14,623 bases of DNA from JAWXCB01 sp034440455 (GTDB taxonomy: Bacteria > Bacteroidota > Bacteroidia > Chitinophagales > CAIOSU01). Position numbers and translations under genes: made by a program. Position 1 is the first letter of the stretch; every line of letters begins with the position of its first letter. This document shows, in pieces, positions 8,033-12,727 of the stretch. Location: NCBI GenBank assembly GCA_034440455.1, contig JAWXCB010000055.1, positions 1 to 14,623 of the forward strand, in the 5' to 3' direction. The notes below the pieces were generated by a model. The model did not search any database. It worked only from the letters and a program-made list of their open reading frames with translations, and was not told the DNA's origin.

Positions 8033-8350
8033 ATGAAACTTTTATTGATAACAAGTTTGAAAGAATATCAAAAGGTAGTGGCAGGCATCATCCATCAAGC
8101 CGACATTGAAGTGTTCAGCGTATCGGAAACCAGCGGATTCAAGGACCATCAAACACCCAACTTGTTGGATAACTGGTTCAGCAGTGGCAGAGAGCAGTTT
8201 GATTCCATCTTCCTGTTTAGCTTCACCGAAGAAGTGAAAGCGAAACAAGCGCTGGAGTTGATTAAAAAACATAATGCTGAAAATGAAACCGGTTTTCCAC
8301 TTCGGGCTTTTATTATTCCGGTGGATCAATCCAGTTACAATACCAAGTAA
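8033..8350 (+). CDS. Small PII-like protein of an RND pump operon
   Basis: This 105-residue soluble protein has no signal peptide and no membrane segment. Its predicted order of secondary structure is beta (1-8, MKLLLITS), alpha (10-22), beta (25-36), loop (37-56), beta (57-64, DSIFLFSF), alpha (65-81), beta (89-97, PLRAFIIPV). That is the ferredoxin-like order of PII/CutA signalling proteins. The segment FSVSETSGF (28-36) lines up by eye with the strand before the T-loop in GlnB (MTVTEVKGF). The loop that follows is shorter than a canonical T-loop and lacks the uridylylated Tyr pattern. PII-like proteins beside heavy-metal RND pumps have been reported (the PII-NG group). Membership is an inference from fold order and context. 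It could sense a small ligand and modulate the pump. The 3-base gap to the permease supports translational coupling. Confidence 0.6.
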   Translation: MKLLLITSLKEYQKVVAGIIHQADIEVFSVSETSGFKDHQTPNLLDNWFSSGREQFDSIFLFSFTEEVKAKQALELIKKHNAENETGFPLRAFIIPVDQSSYNTK

Positions 8351-8385
8351 AAACATTTAGTTAATTAACAATAAAACCCAAAAAC

Positions 8386-8586
8386 ATGAAAGAACGCATT
8401 GTAAGAGCAGTAGCCGGCACGATGGTGCTGATCAGCATTACCCTGGCTTATTTTGTAAATATTTATTGGCTGGGGTTGGCAGCTTTTGTCGGACTCAATC
8501 TGTTGCAATCATCCTTCACCCGTTTTTGTCCTTTAGAATTAATACTGGATAAAATAGGTGTAGAAGCAGGTAATAGCAAAAGTTGA
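8386..8586 (+). CDS. DUF2892 (YgaP-like) small inner-membrane protein
   Basis: This 66-residue protein is built almost entirely of a helical hairpin: a short basic N-terminus (MKERIVRAVAG), TM1 about 8-25, TM2 about 27-44, then SFTRFCPLELILDKIG (43-58). The closing Cys-Pro (C48-P49) after two helices is the hallmark of DUF2892, the membrane domain fused to rhodanese in YgaP. Stand-alone copies occur in many bacteria beside redox, sulfur or metal-stress genes. Its molecular function is not established. It lies 35 bases after the PII-like gene on the same strand and is probably the last gene of the pump transcript. The single Cys at the membrane edge could be a redox or metal contact, which is speculation. 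Confidence 0.8.
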   Translation: MKERIVRAVAGTMVLISITLAYFVNIYWLGLAAFVGLNLLQSSFTRFCPLELILDKIGVEAGNSKS

Positions 8587-8600
8587 GAATTGACTTTTTT
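8578..8600 (+). terminator. Weak A/T-rich terminator-like hairpin at the operon end
   Basis: AAAAGTT (8578-8584) can pair with GACTTTT (8592-8598), with one T·G pair, and leads into a run of six T (8595-8600). It overlaps the stop codon of the DUF2892 gene. The stem is mostly A-T, so termination may be partial, leaving the stronger hairpin at 8813 as backup. Confidence 0.35.
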
Positions 8601-8812
8601 GTAAGGTGATGCTCAGTATGTCAGAATTCCCGAAATGACTCCTTATCTCTTTAGCGACAATTGCTCTGAGTATCCTTTTACTAAGTAAAAGCACTAAACG
8701 AAAAATAATTCTATAAGCCGCCAGTTTATATGCATGAGCCAATAGCCCGGCATCCCGTTTCAATCAAAATGTTAGATATTATGTAGTGTGAGGGAAATAG
8801 CGACAGGAAAGG
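8601..8812. other. Intergenic stretch without a convincing gene
   Basis: Together with the flanking hairpins this is a 310-base gap between two plus-strand genes. It contains a perfect hairpin, CTTTTAC-TAA-GTAAAAG (8675-8691), with no T tract after it. On the minus strand there is an open frame (8763 down to 8539) starting MKRDAGLLAHAYKLAAYR, which includes a basic, leucine-rich helix-like segment. That frame runs into the DUF2892 gene and has no known family I can name. It may be a decayed coding fragment, a structured leader or RNA, or nothing. Confidence 0.4.
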
Positions 8813-8842
8813 CTTTCAGCGATTTAGTTGAAAGTTTTTTTT
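8813..8842 (+). terminator. Rho-independent terminator upstream of the pentapeptide gene
   Basis: CTTTCAGC (8813-8820) pairs with GTTGAAAG (8827-8834), with one G·T pair and the 6-base loop GATTTA, followed by eight T (8835-8842). It would end transcripts entering from the efflux operon or from the intergenic stretch and separates them from the gene at 8897. Confidence 0.7.
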
Positions 8843-8896
8843 ATTTTATGCGCGTTCATCATTTTTACGAGGTCTTGAAATAACTATCTTTTCGCA

Positions 8897-10204
8897 ATGA
8901 AAGCAAAATGGAAACTTTTTATTGCCATCCTCCTCGGTGCTTTGATTGGCTGGGCATTAGGTTTCCTTCGCTTTCCATATCTAGAAAATAACCAGTCTTT
9001 TTTACTGGGTTTTATCGCTTGTCTGTCATGCGGTTCATTAGTACTCCTTCTCTTATTTGCCTGGAATAAGAAAACTTTTTTGCTCAGGATAATTGGCAAA
9101 GACCCGACTGCGAATGTTTCAATCAACACAACCCGAACCTCTGCTCTTACTTGGATATTGGTATCAGCGTCTATTGTTGTTGGGAGCTTAGTCTGTATTG
9201 TCATAATATACTGTCAAAAGGAGTCTTTCAACAAGCAAAGTCAAAATCAGAATAAGAAAATTCATGAACTGTCACAATTAATAGAGTCTGTCAAACAAAG
9301 TAATCAAGGATGCTTAATGAGTAGTACTTTGGATAAAGTAGAAAAGGAGTTGAAGGAGAATCCGTATGGAATGTTGAGTGATACTACCATCGCAAGCATA
9401 GCAGCATTGAATTTTTCATTTAAGCCTTACAGTTATTTTGAGGGAGACAGTTTATCAAACAAAAAGTTAAGTCCCGAAAGAGGGCAATTGTTATTGGCAT
9501 TATCGTTAATGAAAATTGATTCCAGTTCTTTTACTAAACTAAAGAATGAAGTTCCTTTTTCAGAGGCAGATTTGAGAAATGCAGATTTGAAAGGCGTGGA
9601 TTTGAGTGGAGCAGATTTAAGCGATGCAGATTTTAAAGATGCGGATTTGAGCGGAGCAAATTTGAGCAAGGCGAATTTGAGAAGTGTCGTCTTGAAAGGA
9701 GCAAATTTGACCCGAGCAAATTTGAGCGGGGCGGATTTGAAAAGAGCAGATTTGAGTTGGGCAGTATTGAATGAGGCAAATTTGAAATTGGCAGATATGA
9801 ATGGGGTAAATCTATCGAATGCTCAATTGAGAAAAGCAGATTTGAGTGGAGCAACTATTCAATTCGCGGATTTGAATGGAGCAATGTTTAATGAAACGAA
9901 TTTTACAGGTGTTGACTTCTTAGGCACGAGCTTGGTAAAAGCGAATTTGAGCGGAGCAAATTTGAACGGAACTGATTTGAGAAGAATAAACCTGAGCGAA
10001 GCAAATTTGGACGGAACAGAATTGAATCGCGCTATCGTTGATGAAAATTGGCTTGAAAAATTAAATGAATGGCGATTAACAGGAGTTCAGCAAGTTCAGA
10101 AAAACTACATCATGGTAAATGACTCAACCGACAAATGGAAAAAGGCAATCTATCGTTTGAGGAAAAATGAAGATGAAAAGCCAGACAATGATAAGGCACA
10201 CTAA
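8897..10204 (+). CDS. Membrane-anchored pentapeptide-repeat protein
   Basis: This 435-residue protein has three hydrophobic segments (about 7-24, 36-57 and 84-105), a polar Gln/Asn/Lys-rich linker (107-140), a helical region (140-220), and then 32 uninterrupted pentapeptide repeats from residue 221 to 380, mostly A(D/N)LxG-type with Leu or Phe at the centre. That equals eight turns of a right-handed quadrilateral beta-helix. A charged, non-repeat tail of 55 residues (with WLEKLNEWRL) caps it. The basic N-terminus and the basic loop between TM2 and TM3 (WNKKTFLLRIIGK) predict that the repeat domain faces the periplasm. Known gyrase-protecting pentapeptide proteins (Qnr, MfpA) are cytoplasmic and lack membrane segments, so that role is unlikely. 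Function is unknown. The stop overlaps the stop of the convergent lipoprotein gene. Confidence 0.9.
   Translation: MKAKWKLFIAILLGALIGWALGFLRFPYLENNQSFLLGFIACLSCGSLVLLLLFAWNKKTFLLRIIGKDPTANVSINTTRTSALTWILVSASIVVGSLVCIVIIYCQKESFNKQSQNQNKKIHELSQLIESVKQSNQGCLMSSTLDKVEKELKENPYGMLSDTTIASIAALNFSFKPYSYFEGDSLSNKKLSPERGQLLLALSLMKIDSSSFTKLKNEVPFSEADLRNADLKGVDLSGADLSDADFKDADLSGANLSKANLRSVVLKGANLTRANLSGADLKRADLSWAVLNEANLKLADMNGVNLSNAQLRKADLSGATIQFADLNGAMFNETNFTGVDFLGTSLVKANLSGANLNGTDLRRINLSEANLDGTELNRAIVDENWLEKLNEWRLTGVQQVQKNYIMVNDSTDKWKKAIYRLRKNEDEKPDNDKAH
9557..10036 (+). repeat. 15-base tandem repeat array encoding the pentapeptides
   Basis: Thirty-two 15-base units encode the pentapeptides, with recurring DNA such as GCAAATTTGAGCGGAGCA. 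The codon for the central Leu is TTG in most units, and the GA(T)TTGA(G/A) core is preserved even where amino acids at neighbouring positions vary. Such nucleotide-level similarity suggests growth by duplication of units or homogenisation between them. This is a repeat inside a gene, not a CRISPR array. Confidence 0.85.
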
Positions 10205-11199
10205 CTATTGCTTTTTACTCCCCCTTTCATCACTACATTAATCTTGTTAGAAAACCGGAGTACTTCTTCGTCTTCAGGTCTGAACGGTTTGAACCCAATT
10301 TGAAAAGCCCAGCTATAATAACTCTGCAAATCGTTGAGATAGTTTGCTAATAATTCGGGCGTCCAATTTGTTTCCCGGCAGATGTTATATTTTTCTCGGA
10401 GTTGTTTGCCGAGTTCCTGTCCCCATTCATTATTGATAATATCTACATAATTATCAACGGGACCTTCTTCCAAGTCTTTAATTTGTTCTTCAGTAAACTT
10501 TCCTGTTATCAATTCCGGATGCGCATAACGCTCGTGCAGGTCAGCGACAAAATCTGCCATCTCTTCTGAAAAGCAAGAAGTAATAAACGCTTGCGCAGTA
10601 ATATGGTTAAATGAGTTGAGATAACCTTTTTCAGTGCTGTCTCTGACATTTTTGAAAGCTAAATCCTCCGTATTAATATTAAGCACCGATGTTTTCGCAA
10701 GATCAAAAAATGCCAAATCACCTTCTCCAAACCATTCAGGTCTCCATCTTGACAGAGTATATACGCTCTGTAAATCCCTCCTATTCATCACCGCATACGG
10801 GGAACTAAAAACCAAACTAAAGCGGTCCAAAATATTATCTCCATACCGTGCGTTCCAAATATCACCTTGACTGATACCAGACTTTAACACACTGATAACT
10901 TCCAGTCCGTTGCTGCAATGGCTTACAAGAACAACGCTATCTAAGCTGTTATTGTCATTGAAATATTCAATCCGGATGACCGTCTTTAATTCCTCAAATG
11001 AATTAAACCTTGATGCAAGTAGAGCTCCCTTTACTGTTCTGTAAGTAGAGAGCGTTGTCACGTTTGAACTGTCAACTTCCTTGGAAGGATTGCATTCACA
11101 TGTTCTAGCATTGCTCAACTCTTGGATATGGTGCGGGGAACGATTGCAACTAACACAGAAGGCAGATAAGAGCAGCGCGAAAAATTGGAACATTCTCAT
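10201..11199 (-). CDS. Lipoprotein of unknown function, DUF6973-like C-terminal motif
   Basis: This 332-residue protein has a short hydrophobic signal and a likely lipobox, CVSC (C18); the Cys at -3 is unusual, so lipidation is probable rather than certain. A CEC pair follows at 34-36. Residues 50-190 show no recognised domain. The C-terminal part contains FNHITAQAFI (197-206), ADLHERYAHPE (219-229), and DNYVDIINNEWGQELG (249-264). This spacing of an N-H helix, an H-E pair and a D-x-x-N-N-x-x-G motif resembles what I recall of DUF6973-type domains, whose activity is unknown. The match is from memory and by eye. The ATG at 11199 is preferred; a second ATG two codons on (11193) is possible. It starts 10 bases after the GH28 stop, so co-transcription is likely, yet nothing in it suggests carbohydrate binding. 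Confidence 0.75.
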   Translation of the reverse strand: MRMFQFFALLLSAFCVSCNRSPHHIQELSNARTCECNPSKEVDSSNVTTLSTYRTVKGALLASRFNSFEELKTVIRIEYFNDNNSLDSVVLVSHCSNGLEVISVLKSGISQGDIWNARYGDNILDRFSLVFSSPYAVMNRRDLQSVYTLSRWRPEWFGEGDLAFFDLAKTSVLNINTEDLAFKNVRDSTEKGYLNSFNHITAQAFITSCFSEEMADFVADLHERYAHPELITGKFTEEQIKDLEEGPVDNYVDIINNEWGQELGKQLREKYNICRETNWTPELLANYLNDLQSYYSWAFQIGFKPFRPEDEEVLRFSNKINVVMKGGVKSNS

Positions 11200-11209
11200 G
11201 CAGGAATAG

Positions 11210-12700
11210 TTACTTTCTCAATACAGCTCGCTCGCTGTCTATTGTAGCATTTTCAGTTTTATACAGAATGATATGCTGTGGCTTGCTGTCACCTGAAATG
11301 TTCATTGACTTGATGTCAAGATTTTGAACATCGTCAAAAACCAAAGCGGGACGGTAATCCGGTGCTGCAATGCTGAGCTTAATATTTTTCATGGTGAGCC
11401 CATCCACATGTCGCACATAAAAACCCCATGCCGGCAACTCTCCAAACATAGAAAACTCCGGATATGCTGCGACCTTCTCCGGTACATCATCTAATCTCGA
11501 GAGTGGCATATTAGCCAATCCATTATTACCTCTCCCCGGATAAATTATTTCTATATTCTCAAGAGCTACATTTTCCACCGGATGTCCGGGAATGCCCGTA
11601 ATTGATGAAGGGAATGTGTTATGAAAGAAGGGAAGCTCCGGTCCCCGTATTTTGTATGCGTAGTCAGGGCGCTCGAAAGCCACCTCTACTTTCATGTTCT
11701 TTATAGTGACATTCTTCAATGTAGAGCCTGCGATTCTTTCTCCTAACCTAATGAAAAGAGCATTACCCGTATTTACGGCTTGTATATTATTCACCAATAC
11801 ATTTTCCAGGAAACCGCCATCCACACATTCAATCGCAATGGCTGAGCGAAAGGTGTCATATACTTTGATATTTTCAATGGTCACATTTTTAAAACCGCCA
11901 TTCGACTGAGCTCCAAACTTTATGGCACTAGCGCTGGAGCGTACAGTGCAATTTGCTATATAAATGTTGTCACAATAATGTTCTCTGGAATGAGATTTCA
12001 GGCAAATTCCATCATCAGCAGTATTCACAATGCAATTTGTGATGCGCACATTTTTACAGTCAATAATATCAATGCCGTCATTGTTCCAGTATGCATCGCT
12101 ATCTGTCCATACATTATCAATTGAAATATTTTCACACCTATTGTGTGATTGTACCCAGCTTGCTGAATTTCTTAGCGTCACATTTTTGACGTTAATATTT
12201 TTGCAGTTCAAAAACCAGATGACTAACGGACGCCCGTAACATTGAGGTCTCTTCTCAATAAAATCATAGTCTGTGCTGTCAAGTTGACCTGCATAAAACA
12301 GGCTGTCAACATTTAACGCCAGTTGGCGACCTTGTCCATCTATTTTCCCTCTTCCAGTGATAGCAATATTTTCTTGGTTTTCAGCCATCACTAAAGCCTC
12401 CCATTTGTGTAGTGTTTTATAATGCGTGGGGTCTGCACTACCCAACAAAATCGCACCTTCGAGCAAATGCAATTCAACTCCGGATTTCAGTAGAATGGTA
12501 CCGGTGAGAAAGTTTCCCGCAGGTACTACTACTCTACCTCCGCCATTTTCATGAGCGGCATCAATAGCAGATTGAATCGCGTTTGTGTTAAGGGTTTTTC
12601 CATCGGCAATTGCTCCGAAGTCAAGAATGTTAAAATCTTTTGCCAACAGGATAGTTGGACTAATAAGCACAAAGAAAGTGAAGAGTAAAAACCGCATCAT
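11210..12700 (-). CDS. Secreted GH28 (polygalacturonase-like) glycoside hydrolase
   Basis: This 496-residue enzyme probably cleaves galacturonic-acid linkages in pectin from the periplasm or cell surface. A signal peptide covers about residues 1-20 (FLLFTFFVLISPTILLA|K). The protein opens with the pectate-lyase/GH28 entry motif FNILDFGAIADGKTLNTNAI (23-42), followed by repeated beta-helix coils rich in N-V-x-I-x-N. GH28 active-site pieces are partly kept: NNDGID (206-211, for canonical NTD) and the Asp pair in TADDGICLKS (227-236). The canonical G-H-G segment is replaced by SAIKFGAQSNGG (258-269), without the histidine, and no RIK triad is found. It may therefore be a divergent exo-acting or rhamnogalacturonan-directed member, or have altered activity. 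The start is ATG at 12700 (MMRF; the second Met is equally possible). It lies 27 bases after the GH106-like gene. Confidence 0.87.
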   Translation of the reverse strand: MMRFLLFTFFVLISPTILLAKDFNILDFGAIADGKTLNTNAIQSAIDAAHENGGGRVVVPAGNFLTGTILLKSGVELHLLEGAILLGSADPTHYKTLHKWEALVMAENQENIAITGRGKIDGQGRQLALNVDSLFYAGQLDSTDYDFIEKRPQCYGRPLVIWFLNCKNINVKNVTLRNSASWVQSHNRCENISIDNVWTDSDAYWNNDGIDIIDCKNVRITNCIVNTADDGICLKSHSREHYCDNIYIANCTVRSSASAIKFGAQSNGGFKNVTIENIKVYDTFRSAIAIECVDGGFLENVLVNNIQAVNTGNALFIRLGERIAGSTLKNVTIKNMKVEVAFERPDYAYKIRGPELPFFHNTFPSSITGIPGHPVENVALENIEIIYPGRGNNGLANMPLSRLDDVPEKVAAYPEFSMFGELPAWGFYVRHVDGLTMKNIKLSIAAPDYRPALVFDDVQNLDIKSMNISGDSKPQHIILYKTENATIDSERAVLRK

Positions 12701-12727
12701 GTGAACCTTCGAAGAACGATTTTAAAT

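Noticed and set aside
8360..8369. GTTAATTAAC palindrome between the PII-like and DUF2892 genes
   Set aside because: A 10-base A/T-rich palindrome is expected by chance in such a sequence and no promoter box follows.
8885..8892. TATCTTTT as a -7 box for the pentapeptide gene
   Set aside because: It lacks the final G and would put the transcript start at or beyond the start codon.
9557..10036. Regular 15-base repeats resembling a CRISPR or minisatellite array, and the antisense frames across them
   Set aside because: The period is exactly five codons in frame with pentapeptide repeats, with no spacers. The antisense low-complexity frames (LKSA-type and SNLL-type) are mirror products of the repeats.
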